Assembly: GCF_963678635.1 (NCBI RefSeq)
Contig: NC_087067.1
Coordinates: 28,033,547 to 28,093,546 of the forward strand
Origin: Symsagittifera roscoffensis
Taxonomy: Eukaryota; Xenacoelomorpha; Acoela; Convolutidae
Length of the DNA stretch: 60,000 nt
Direction of reading: 5' to 3'
Shown here: in pieces, positions 12,021-25,300 of the stretch
Layout of the letters: each line of letters opens with the position of its first letter
Position numbering within the stretch: position 1 is the first letter of the stretch
Position numbers and translations under genes: made by a program
The notes under the pieces: generated by a model
Seen by the model: only the letters and a program-made list of their open reading frames with translations
What the model was told of the DNA's origin: nothing
Database searches by the model: none

Positions 12021-12067
12021 AGAGGTTCTTTTTTCGGCGGCGCAAATTAGTCTAGTATCTACTGCCG
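12021..12067 (-). CDS. Possible further 5' exon of the Ser/Gly/Lys-rich gene
   Basis: A 47-base minus-strand segment has a good acceptor (ttttatag) and a consensus donor (gtgagt). It is open in one frame (AVDTRLICAAEKRTS after two leading bases) and ends in phase 0, which matches the phase-0 start of the exon at 6935-7062. The evidence is splice signals and phase only; the peptide is too short to judge and chance is quite possible. Confidence 0.25.
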
Positions 12068-13122
12068 CTATAAAATAAGTATGCTCAAAATCTTTATTTT
12101 GCGTAAATTGCATATTTCTTGTCTAAGAAGGGTGTTCTACGAGTGCTAGCAGCTTCCGATACAACCGATGGAATTGTTTCAAATTATAACACGCAAGGTA
12201 TCTTGCCACTACTTATCATCTCTCCGAGTTTCAGCTTCCTACGTTCACTATTTTTTCGGGGCGAAAAATCGGTGGTGGGGGTCCAGGGTATCTAAACGTT
12301 AGCGTCCCTCAATTAGGCCAAGAACTATTAAAATTTGAGCCCATTAATGCCGCTAATTGCCGAGTTCTGATAGGGCAATTTACATTTCCGGGGACCGTTA
12401 TGACTTGCCCCCCCTTGGGTCTGAGGTGTCCCGTTTTTCGTATAGCCCACATCAAATGATCACTGGTATTTGTCCTATGAGTTTCATAAATATGGCGTTC
12501 TTAGTTCCGATATAAGGAGGTTTCCCCGATTTCGTTGTTTTTCTATTTTCTGGCATTAGAAGGGACTATATTTTCCAAGAGTAAACTACTTTGCGCTCGA
12601 CACTTTGTTTGCTGTACTACTTAACTTAATGATTGATTAATATTACGCTCAAGTGACAATGGCATGTAATACAGTAGAAACGCCAGTTTTACATTTTCAC
12701 CAACTTTTCTCAAATTTGAGAAGTTGTTACGTATTTTTAACATGTCGACTGAATTACGCCTGTAAAGTTTTCTCTTCACTATAATTTATTACTCGACTTT
12801 CATACGATTGGTTTTTCTAAAACCCAATTTTGCGAGAAAGATTGATTTTTCGTCTCAAAAACTGTCCGAAAGTCGAAGCGTAGTCTTTGTGATATACACT
12901 TTCATTCTTCGTGTATACTTAATATTCATTTTGAAAATTCAATTATAACGCTTCGTACTTTATAATCATAGCAAATGAAAGTTAAATATTGGCTTCGTTT
13001 ACTTGAACGTTTACTGCAGACAAAACACCATAAACAATTGTTTATTTCCTTCGAACCTGATTTCTGTATACGATTAGTTCACTGAACTTTTTAAAACTTC
13101 AACAGAAAAATAGGACTAAAAA
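12068..13122. promoter_or_regulatory. Upstream region of the SLC2A gene (no defined elements)
   Basis: AT-rich sequence before the first SLC2A exon. It should contain that gene's promoter and 5' UTR, but I could not assign a TATA box, initiator or upstream exon. A minus-strand gene may also start here. Confidence 0.25.
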
Positions 13123-13314
13123 ATGAGGGTCGATTTGGACAATGACAGATTGGAAATTGTGGACAATAGTGATGCAGATAACGATCAAGAAGAACCCAGT
13201 GAAAATCGAGGCCAATCGCAGCTAACTAAAAGCCTGATTATGACCATATTTGGAGCTGTAATTGGTTGTGCGGCTACTAATGGATACAACACGGGTGTTA
13301 TCAACCCCCCTCAG
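13123..13314 (+). CDS. SLC2A-like exon 1
   Basis: 64 codons from ATG: an acidic cytoplasmic N-terminus (DNSDADNDQEEPSENRGQ), then helix 1 ending GVINPPQ. The donor CAG|gtacaa is canonical, phase 0. Confidence 0.9.
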
Positions 13315-16300
13315 GTACAAAAAAAAACAGCGATGGATTAACTTCATTGTCCCTGGTTGACCCTCCTACTATCTTATAACTTCTCAAAAGATTTGAAAGA
13401 AGTATCTCAATTTCATATTTTCCTAGAAAGTTTCGAAACAATTTTTTCCTATTTTGAAAATTTTCTTATGATAAAGTTGGGTCACATTCTCAGAGCTCTG
13501 ATCACATTCTTTCTCTGGTCACATTCTCTGGTCACATTCTTAGAGCTGTATAACTGAGTGATGGATGGATGCGGGGAAGGAGGAATGGGGTTGCAATTGT
13601 TTTTTTATCATCTACGCAATTTGTCGAGTTTTCCCGGGTTGAAATTGCGTGTATCGTCATTCATGGAAAAAAAAGTTTCAGCAACAAATTAGCAGTGTTT
13701 TTTAATGATTTATCGCTAAGAAGTAAAGTTTTTGTCTCTAAAGAATCAGAGAAAATACAACATTGCTAAATTCGATTCTGGTTCAAAGATTGTCGTGAGC
13801 ACAATCAATCTTGTCGAGATGCTCAATCAGTAGTTTCTACCAGTTGTCTAAGCGATGGTTTCCGCAATGGTGAGTGGAAAATGGTCGACTTCAATGAACT
13901 ATTCATTGTGTTTTCTTTATTTTATGTATTCGGCAAAAACTTAACCCAAATACCCATATAAATAGATTTTCAAGACCATTTTATAAATGAAAATAGATAA
14001 TTAGGGGATTTTAATTGATCTTTTTCAATATTAAATAATCCTTTAATAATCAATCATAATCAATACTAATCCATCTTTGTTTTCAATTTAATTTAATTTT
14101 CTGTAATATATGAATTTTTTTGGTTCTGCAAAACTAAATCCCGAACGAATACGTTCATCCCCGTACACACCCTGTCCCAAATGTAGACATACGCTTCTAC
14201 TTCAAGACTCCCCTTCCCTCACACCCCTCCCCCGCAACCCCATGTTACACCCCCATGTATTCAAAAAACATAAGCGAGCAGGGAGGGGGTTGTAAAAATG
14301 ACGATGGTGTAAAAATGGGGGAAGACATTTATTGGAGGGACTGAAAGGGGCACAAATTGGATTAGGAAAGATAGATAAAGGCCAGCAAAAAGTAAGAAAA
14401 CAAAAAATTATATTTATTTAAAAAATTGAGAACAGAAAAATAGAAATTTTCTAAGCCAAAGTAAAATTTATCTTATGTAAAGTGTTTTAAAACCAAAAGC
14501 AACTAATGCATTTTTAAGTTTCAAACTTATTTTAGAAAAAATGATCATAATCAGTTATAATGGATTACATTGAATTGGCAAAAAAATCAATCATCATATA
14601 ATCCATTTTCAGTCAATTACAATTAATTATTTTTGATTTTTAAAGACACTGACAACAAAAAACCAATATAATCAATCAATGTTATATGAAAATGCCGTCA
14701 GTGTAGCGCAGAAGATTAACAGAGATCTATAAAATGTAGGCTTGATCTCAGTTGGGAGCACCAGCGGTTTTTTGGTCAAGATGGGGTCTTTATACTGATT
14801 TAGTAGAGCTCAGAAAACCAATTTGGGCGATCTAAAAAAAAGGTCGACAAAATTTTCAAAATTGTTTCAAAATTGTTTCAAATTGTAATTTTGAAAGCGC
14901 CCAAAAGTCCCGCTTCAGAATGAATTTTCAGATCTGGATCTCATGAAAGCGATCTGCACCATAATAATTCTGAGAAAAATGAGAAATTATATTTGAATAT
15001 TTTTCTCCAAACTTCTAAAATTTCTCAGTTTTTCGTTTTTTTTTCAGTTTGACAGAAAAACTTAAAATATAACTGTGGCTCAACAGAAAATATACGGGCT
15101 ATGTATAAAGCGACATGTTTAGATTTGCGGCACTTGAGCAGCCATTTACGTTACTTCAAGTAACTCTAACAAACAAGAACAAACAGCGAATTATAGGACA
15201 TGTTCCGAAAGTGAATTTCAATAATTTCCAAAATCTTGTCATTTTCAGAGGTTGTCTAAATTGATTTTTGAGCTCTTTTTATAACACTACTGTGACCATA
15301 CATTATAAAAAACACATCTGCACGACAAACAAAATTAGAGAAGTATTGCAAACTGGCGCCGAAAAGTTGTGTTTAGTGGCGCCCAAGGCTTCTTTAAAGA
15401 ATTTAAGGTTTGGTCAAAAATTATTACCTTTTAATAGTAACGAAGATGGGCCCTTAGGACTACGATTGTGTCAAATTTCAGCAGGAATGGGGCCAAAGAA
15501 TCAGCCCTTTTAAAACAAAATTCAAAAACTGAAATATAAATTAAAATGTGTTATGAAGGAGCTAATACAAGACTTCTTCAACCAAATTAGCCAACAAAGG
15601 ACCGGAGAAGATTTCACACCAGGTGCTATGGGCTGGCTCTGGGCAGCTTGCACTGGCTCCTACTTCTTAGCTGCACCCCTCGGATGTTATTTGGGTTCCG
15701 AGGCAACTACGAGGCTGGGTCGAAAAAAGGGCTGAATTCAAACACATATAGCAAAGATTTTTTATACAATATTTGGCGTTGAATTCTTTATCTAATCAGA
15801 AAAAGGTCATTTTTACCGTTAAAACTAGACTTAATTGTTTTTTGAAACTATACTGTCAAAACTGCGTTTTAGGTAATTAACTGCGTTTGAATTCGTTGAC
15901 CTAAGAGAATACGGCCAACTATTTGGCATTGACTATACTTAAAGAGATGTTAGTTATCGTTCCGACTGTCAAAAAAAAGTAACAATTCATTTAAGCAATG
16001 GTCGTTTTTTGCACCAAGCAAATTTCTGAGCAAAAAACAGAGGAACGAAATCCCTAAACACATAAATCGTGATCAGTGTAATGGCTTGAGCCCAACACTG
16101 ATCGTCGCCAGGCTAGCAATTTCGAACTTCTAACTGATTATTTGATTATTTGTCATTAATTTGAAATAATTATTTTAGTTATAGTATTTTGGATTTTGCC
16201 AGTAATGGATTTTATGTTTTCTTTTTTGATACTAGTCGATACGATTTTCAAATCAAAAATTTGCATTAATCTTTTCTGTAGCCAATACCGCCTAAAATCT

Positions 16301-19300
16301 TCCTTCACCGTACGCAGAAAATTTCACTTTGCATAAAAGAAAAAAATGAAAAACTTTTATTTAGCAATTCAATCAAAAACCTTCACCGGCTTTTTAAAGG
16401 CAGCCGGAAAAATTAGGACTTCAAATTTGATACAAACAGTTTTTTTGTTCCAACCACTCGAAGAGTGAAAGAGATTTTTGGATTCGGGTCGAGTTTTTTC
16501 CACTCAAATTTGACTTCCTGAAGAAAAACTTGTAGAGGGTCAAGTGTGGTATCAACTTTAAACCCTTTTGATCATGATTTGACTTCAAAAATATAATTTT
16601 TAAAAAGTTTTCTCAGTTTTGAGAAAAACTTGTCTGGAAACTTTTGCTTTAATTTACGGTCACCCTTCACTTTAAAAATGTGGCAGTAATTTTAGAAAAA
16701 AAATGGAAAAATTTTTGACAAAATCTCGAAGTATTTAAATATTTTACAAACACAATTCCTTTACTTTATCTGCTTTTCTTGAATTATTGTGGTCGGAAAC
16801 TTCTGTCCTTCTTGACCAGCAACCGGTTCTTCTTGTTTCAATTGCAATAGTTTTTTTAAGCAAAGTCAAAATTTTCTTTTTTTTTTACCCATTGGAAAGC
16901 AACGTCAAAACTTTTTTTAGAGCATAATCGAAAATGAAAGTCTTACAAAGTTAATAGTTTGATTTGTCGCTGGTGTGAGTATTTTTTTAAAAAATAATTA
17001 GGTAAGATACCCGTATCTAAGAAAGGTTATCAATATAATTGATTCCGATGTTGCTCTCAGACAACAAAATGGAATAAAAAATGAATTATATTCAATTGTT
17101 TTTTTATCAAATTCAAAATTAATTATAATAAAAGTAAAGTCATCAAAATGAGTTTTTTTCTACTTTGTTTCTGTTTCGCGCCGTGCAAAGGTTTGCAGAT
17201 TTTCTGTACTTATCTAATGAGTAAAGCGAAAAGGGTAGCAGCCTACTCGATTTCTCAACCTAAGCTTTCTCAAATTAAAAATCAATCCCTCAATCCCAAC
17301 ATTTGTCCCTTTTTCCCGGTACCAACCCCCCCACTAGAACAAACCTCCAACCCCAGATTGTAATTTTGAACCCCTCCCCACCCCCACCCCTCACAAACAC
17401 TTTCAAATTTTTTGTTATTTTTTTTTTCTAACAATACAAGTCAAAACGCCACTTTGGCACTTTTTAGAAGGTTTTCACTAAAAAACTGTAATTTTTCAGC
17501 GCGCGCTACCTCTCAAAATTTTTATATTATTATAATTACATAATTATCCTTAGTATACGCATACCTTCAACCCAGGAGCGAATCTAAGACTTTCTCGAAG
17601 GGAGCGGATCTTCAAAAAATTTTCGAAAATTTTGACGACCTTTTTTTAGGTCGACCAAAAAAATTTCCCTAAAGCCGTAAAAAGACGCTATTTTGGCCAA
17701 ATTTTCTGCGCCGCAGACAAATTTTTGAAAAAGCTGGTAAAAAAAAGCCGCTTTTGGGCACTTTTTGGAAAATTTTGGCAAAAAAATGCATTTTTTTTTT
17801 GGCGCGCGCTCCCCCTCAAAGTTAATACAAATTGGCGCCAAAGGCACCTTTAGAAAAGTTTTAGGGTCGGTCGGTTAAAAGTGGATATTTTAAAAAGTAC
17901 CAAAGGGGGGACCCTGTAAGTCGGCAAGGGGTCGAATCCCTGAGAAAAGAGAGCGTCCCCCCCCCTAAATCCGCCTCTGCTTCAACCCCAACCGCAACCA
18001 ATAGATTTCAATAGCTTTTTAAATGAAAGCAATATAATCCAATTTAAAATTTTAATGGATTATAATTGATGATTTTTCACTTTTACAGACACTGACAATA
18101 AATTTCATATGTAATAGATTTTTATGTTCATGAAGTTCAAGAAATTCAATGGCGGGTACTTTTTAAAACGGACATAAAAGTTCAAATAGCAAGATTGGAC
18201 TCTTTAGTAAAAGTTACCTTTGCAATAAAAGTGATTTGTAAACGTACGAAAGAAAAGAAGCATTTTAAAATTATTATCATCAATCTGATTTTTTAAAGAA
18301 ACAATATCGAAATTTTAGAAACCCTCCATTTTGTGTTTTTCTGTGGGTTGTGTTGCCTTGAAGAATGTCAGATTGAATTTGGTCTTGGGCAGTTTTTGAT
18401 GCTGAACAACATCTCGGCTGTGGTTGGATGTCTCCTGCAGAGCTTCTGTGCTTATTTTTATTCATATGAAATGTTTCTCATCGGTCGTGTACTTACAGGT
18501 AAATCAATAAAACGCTCAATTTTTTCACAGAAAAATTTAGGTTATGGCAGATATCAATCCAAGTTTTCAGTTAATGGAAATAAGTATTATCAAAAAATTG
18601 ATAATATTCATGAAATTACTCTTTAATAGCACCAAAGATATTATTTTGTCTAATTTTTATACAAATTTCTAGATGAAGTTTGCTTTTCACGTTTTCTACA
18701 ATAGTTTCCAGCAAAAAATATCCTTTATTAATCTTTGGGCGTCGAAAATGTCATATCGTTTTGTTCTACATCGTATCTGCATAATCTTTAAATCGTTATA
18801 AATTTTTTTTCACAAAAAAAATCAATTCTTTCAAAAAGACCTGTCCTCAAAAAATCGGGAGAGCTCTGCGGACAGCTTGAACAATAAATGACTTGCCATA
18901 ATTAAATAATTGAATACCGCTTTCTCTAAGTGTAACGTTACTGACTGTAACACTTAATTTTTTGACCCATAAAATCTGTTTCAGGTATCAACAACGGAGC
19001 CAATACAGTTGTGTGTCCAATGTACTTAGCCGAAATTGCGCCCAAATCAATCAGAGGCGGGGTTGGTGCTTTGTTCCAACTGACTCTCATTTCAGGCGTT
19101 GTAATTTCATTCGTTTTCGGTTTCGATTCTCTGCTTGGCAACGCGAAATATTGGCCTTGTTTATTTTCGGTGCCGTTAGTTTTCGGAGTGATCCAGTGCT
19201 TTGTTTTACCATTCTGTGTTGAGAGTCCACGATTTTTACTCACGAACGAAGGACGGTATGACAATAGATTACAAAGGGTGGACCCTAAAATTCTAATGAG

Positions 19301-22300
19301 GTTCTGAAATTTTTAATAAAGGTTGTAAAATTCTTATTCGGCTCTGGAAACAAGAAATCTCAGGTTATTTTGGTAATTTAACAATTTCAACAATAATAAA
19401 ACGAGCAACTCGCAAATTATTAGCAAACCGACAAAACACAAATTTGCAAAGCTAAGCCCTTTGCTGGTTTTAAAGAAGCCATAGCAGTTGCGAGCGCGAG
19501 TTTTTTGAGAAGGCTGGTGCTCAAAAAACTTCGAAATTTCTGTTGACTGTTTTTTATTTTCACGAGGTGCCTTATTTTGTGATAAATGTTTTTTTTTGCA
19601 ATTGGTTTTTTTGTGGATTTTAGAATAACGGCAATGAAAGACGGTCAATTTTTCCATCAAAAATTTCAAATGTTCAGTGGTTTGATTTCAACTGAAAACT
19701 TTTATTAAGGGGGACCTGCTTTTGTAATCTATCTCTACAAAGGTTGTCGTGCGAGTTTGCTTTGAGACAAATTAGACCGAATAATTATGATGTTGGAACT
19801 GAGGTTGATGAAATTATGGCTGAAAACGATCAGCAAGGAGAAATTAAAAGTCCAAAGTGGTCCGAGTTTATTTTTGACAAGTAAGTATTCAGTGTTTATT
19901 TAATCTAATATCAAATATACAGCAAGCAAAAACTTAACTTGGATTTTTCAACTATTGTTTTTTTAGGTAATATTTGAATTTTCCTGGAAACACAAAAACG
20001 CAAAGTGTGGTAAAATATCGGGATTGAGAGGGATTCCAAAAAAAGCCCACAAACGGTGTTTTTTACTGATTTTGAAAAATATGCCTGAAGCTGAGAAAGT
20101 TTTAGCAAAATGTTTTTCTTACAAGGGCTTACAAGGTGAACAATTTGCATAATTTTAATCATTGAGTTAACCCTTCTTAATTTTTTCAATAGGTACAATG
20201 AGGGGTGGGGGTAGCAACATCCTAAATTTTTTATCAACTATCTTTATATATTTATACAGGACTCTTTCTAAACCCCTTCTACTTGCAGTTGTGATCACAG
20301 TGTCTCAGCAGTTCTGCGGCATCAACTCCCTCACAGTCTATTCCACTCCCCTCTTCGACGCCGCCCTACCACAAAGCATCACAGGCATCTTTGACTAAAT
20401 ATACCTAATGCAAAATGTTCTAAGAATTATTCAAAGTTTGGTTAATTTTTGAATTATCCAACTTTTGGATTTTTTCTAATTTCTCTTCAAATTACAAAAC
20501 CCGATAAATTACAAAGCCCCAAGTTAGTTTGAAATTGTCCGAAAACTGTTCACATTTTGGTTGGTTGAGGGAAATTGGTTCACATCACTGGACTTTTTCA
20601 CAGGGCCCTATCTGCCTTTTTTCGAGTATTTTTGGAAAATTTTCCATAGATTTGATAGAAAAATTGTAATTTTTGGCGCGCTTGTTCATGAACTGAGTGT
20701 TTTTGCTTGAAGCGCAGAAAATTTTGGCAATATAGAAGCATTTAGCAAAAAATGGAGCGGCAAAAAACGGATAATAAAAATAATAAAAAAATATTAAAGG
20801 CAGGGACACTTTGATTGATCCAAGGGTTCGAAATCCTGAACTAGCTTAACTAGTAAATGGTATTTTAAGAAAAATCGAAAATGTGAAATGAACTAAGACT
20901 CATTATTGCTTTTAACGCAGACATTTTCCCCGCCGCATAATTGAGTAAAATTGACTTAAAATTTTGATGTCTTTTTTCAAGAGTATGTATGAATCATTAC
21001 ATGGTGCATCCTTCAAAACAAATCTCCAAGAAACGGCTAAAACATCATTTTTGGCGCTTAATTTTTGTTTTCATGATAATTGAATTTAGCCGTAAGTATG
21101 CTCCTAAGGACAAAATTAAAATTTAATATATTTTTTCTACAGTTCTTATCTGCAACTCATGACAAACATTTGCTACTCTCCAAATTTTTTCCTTTTTTTC
21201 TAAAAGTGAAACGAATATCCAGCATTCCATTGTTAATACAGGTTTTATCCAATAATCTGGGTAAGACGCATTACTTTAGTCAAATTTTTTGTCATATCAA
21301 AAGTATTTTAAACTGATTCATAAAACGTGCACACTTTTTGCAAATCAATGTATTTAAAATTGATCATTCCATGAATTTAACACAGAACGTGGCAAAGAGA
21401 AAACTTTTAGAAATATTGATTTCATCAAAAAACTCAAGTAAATCATCCAACGACAATAGAACAATAACCAAAAATAAAAAACTTTTGCCTTGATATACGA
21501 CAAGTCTTGTTCAAATAAATAATTGCCATTGAAAAAGCCTTTTTTTCAGACTTTCGTCACGGAAGTAACGGAATATTTGTGCTCGTCGTGTTTTTTTTTC
21601 TTCAGACAAATTTCGACTTTGTAACTAGCCATTTTTGCTTGAATTGTAAAAAATAATTCAATAGGTATTGTTGTCTTGAGCTTTGCTTGGAAAAGATATT
21701 TCACATGTGATCATTTTTTGTAAAGTTATGGGGGTTTAAATTTGACAATTTGGCCATTTTGGGATAACTAACACGCGATACACTTTGCGCTATTGATCAG
21801 TGAGCAATAACTTTTTTCCGTCACCAAAATTGTTCCAAATTGAATTAAGGCTCGCTATTTGATCGGATGATTTTCGCACAAAATCTGAAAAAAAATTTTT
21901 TATTTTTTTTTGAAAGTTTCATCAATTTTTTCTAATGCGAATATAGACCGTAAAGGGCAGTTGGAACATTCAAGGCTTCGCCCTGGATCGAGTAGTTTTG
22001 TTTGAACTTTCAAAACAAAATCATTCTGAAACTGAAAATTAAAAAAACATTTTTGAGCAAAATTAGTCGCGTAAAATCTGAATCAGGAGCCAATATTGAT
22101 CATTCAACCGAGTATTTGGCTTTACGTTAAATTATTTTACAGAAAAAATTATTTCAGGAACAATTTTGCAAATTTAACTAAAAGATGCTCAATATAGTGT
22201 TCAAAAAATAGCTCGGAAGAAGGCAATATATATTTTCCATTCCGACTTTCGAACAAATATTTGTGTTTTTTTTTGTTCAGTCGATTTTCGGTTTTCAACA

Positions 22301-25300
22301 AAGTTTTTTGACCAATTTTCCCCCATCTGACAGATATTGTAATTCAAATTGAACAAAAAAGTCATTTCAATTGTGATTAGTTTTCTTGAAGTTATGCGGG
22401 TTCGAAAATGGCCAATTTGGGATAGTTACGCGCAAAAGTTTGCGTTCTTATAACATGCATAAGCGGCGGGTTAATGCGTTTCAACTTGAATTGATGCAAA
22501 TCATTTGTCCCTGTTTCTTAATACAAGACGTAGGAATTTCAAATACGTGGGCGGGGATTAATTCAGAAAAAAAAAGAAACTTTATATTTTTGTTAATTTC
22601 TTCATTTTCACAAACAAAAACTTTTAAAATTGTTTTTCGAGAAGTTTCGGAACATTTAGGGCTTTGTCCTTATATAGTAGCAGTCTTGTTAAAGTATAGG
22701 GTAAAATGTCAAACTTTGTCTGAAAGAAGTTGTTTTTCCGAATTCTACATTGAAGCAAAAACAGATTTTTAGATTTTTTTTTCAAAATCCAATTCGAAAT
22801 TTTAGCGGATCAACCAGCTACCAAAAACTTTCAATTTTCAGAAGGAAATTTCGTGTTTATGATTTATCTGCAGAGTTGCATCAGATAATCAATCAAGAGT
22901 TCAATCGCGTTTCTCATTTTTTTCTAAAGAGGTAAGTTTTTCATCAACTTATCCGCTATAACAAATCCTGAACGGCTACAATTTTCATCAATAGCTATTT
23001 TTTTGTCTTCCAAAGTATCGAAGTTGAAAACCAAAACTAAACGTTGTCATTCTAACGGTTTCAACGTTTCACGAAAAAGAACAAAATAATTAGGTTTTCC
23101 TTGGGTTTTGCTTGCCAATTTACTCATCAAACGGTTCGTAAATGGCTTTATAACTACTTTTTAATCTTTTTTTTTGGGGTTTTGTAACAACTTTTGAAAG
23201 GATACCTAAAAATTTATTGTTATATCTTAAACACAACTTTTCAAATACATTTTTGAGTACTTCAGCTCAATTTTTCAGTCGGCAGTTCTATTTAGTTTCG
23301 AGAAAAGCACACCAAATTCTATTTGACAGTTTTTGAAATCTAACCGCATGCAATTATTTTATAGCCAAATAACTGATTGGCAGATTTACTGTTGGTTTAT
23401 TCAGTAATTGTTTGAGAACAAAACATGGCAAAAATATACGTACCATTATACCACTAGTATCGCAAGGACAATTTTTTAAAATCACAAGAGTCCTTAAAAG
23501 CAGTTTCTACATCCAGTTTTTTCTAGGTTTTGAACCCTTTATTATTAGATTGATTTTTGTTGGCTAGTTTTAATGCACTCTCAAACAAATTACAGCAAAT
23601 GATATAGTTTCATATGTTTTAAGTCGATTTGCACTTTAAGAGCGTAGCTACTAACAACATTTTTCCGAAGCAACAACCGTGAACTTTTTTTGTAACCGGG
23701 TATGAAGTGATGATGAATCAGAATCATTTTCAGAACATCAAGAATAATTGTAGCATCAGCGAAAAGGTTTTTTTTGTGATTACTTTTTAACGGCAAATCC
23801 TTATAGTTACCAGCAGACTAGTGCTCGCATCTCAAGGCTACACCCCAAATGTTACACAAAAAAATTGGAAGCTAAAGTTTGAGAACAAAACATGGCAAAA
23901 ATATACGTACCATTATACCACTAGTTTCGCGAGGAAAAATTTTTTAAAATCACAATAGTCCTTAAAAGCAGCTTCTACATCCAGTTTATTCTAGGTTTTA
24001 AACCCTTTTCTATTAGATTTTTATTGGCTAGTTTTAATGCACTCTCAAACAAATTACAGCAAATGATATAGTTTTATATGTTTTAAATCGATTTGCACTT
24101 TAAGAGCGTAACTACTAACAACATCATTCCGAAGCAACAATCGTGAAATTTTTTTGTAACCGGGTATGAAATGATGATGAATAAGAATCGTTTTCAGAAC
24201 ATCAAGAATACTTGTGGCATCAGCGAAAAGGTGTTTTTTGTGATTACTTTTTAGCGGCAAACCCTTATAGTTACCAGCAAAAGACTGCTCGCATATCAAG
24301 GCTACACCCCAAATGTTACACAAAAAATTGGAAGCTAAAGTCTTACCCTTGAGCTCCTGACAGCAATTATTGTAAGATACTATAGTAAATTTTTGTCAAA
24401 ACTTTTGGTTAAAATATCAAAAATTTTCCGTATTTTTTTAAAGGTCGGGACAATAAGTCGGCATTGACAAAAAAAACTAGTCTTACAATTTCAGACATGT
24501 TAAACTGGCCTTTCATCATACGTCGAGAAAGTTGTCTAATAAAACCACGACTAGCATTTTTTTGCAGTGTGAAACTCTGTGACTAGCTATTATTGTATTA
24601 AATAGCATTTTTTCATACTTTGATAATGAGCGACGAGCATTTTTTACCCTCATATGAAAATTATTATTTTTTTGAGTTTGGTTTTATCTTTTTTTTGATT
24701 AGGCCTAAAACACAAAAACCTAAGATTTTTTTCAAATTGGCAAAATAGTTCGCAAGATAATTTAATTGGCATGACATGTTCCTGAGCAGATTAAAATTTT
24801 AATGAAATTGTAAGCACTGGCTAAAAAAAACTTTTTCCAAAATATTGATTTAATGTAAGTCTCCGCCTGTTTTTTTTTGTCTGTTTTAAGTTTTAATTAC
24901 CGTATAAGAAATTCTGACATCACACAAACCTAACTTCTGATTTTTTTTTTGTGTTAGAAAATGTGTCTGGACTACGTTATAGACAAAAAATTAAATATTT
25001 TCATACAAAAAAAATGCTTCTCAAAATTTTTGTTTGTATAGAAATGATTCTGAACATTTTTTTGCCATTTTGAGAAAACAAAATTGATAAAAAGCCAATC
25101 ATATTATTTTTTTTAGTATGACTCGAATGTATTACAAAAATATTTTGTCACTTTCTTTTTGCTTTGTGAATCTTTAATCAGTTTGAAGAACACTACATAG
25201 ATTTTATCATCTTTCAACGTTTTTAAAGAACCCTGTTAATGTTGTTCAGCCGATGATCCCGAACTGGCCAACTACATCGTTGTGGGCAGTGGCCTTGTCA

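Larger units (their letters stand above)
20385..25249 (+). other. SLC2A-like intron 6 (4.9 kb, repeat-filled)
   Basis: The largest intron of the gene. It carries a dispersed repeat family (21668-21785 and 22372-22450) and a 467-bp tandem duplication with reverse-transcriptase-like fragments (23411-24340). The remainder is poly-A/T-rich. The frame at 22386-22772 (128 codons) starts within the repeat and is not taken as an exon. Confidence 0.5.

Noticed and set aside
22386-22772. 128-codon frame in the SLC2A-like intron 6
   Set aside because: Starts in a dispersed repeat, AT-driven composition, no splice phase linking it to the transporter.
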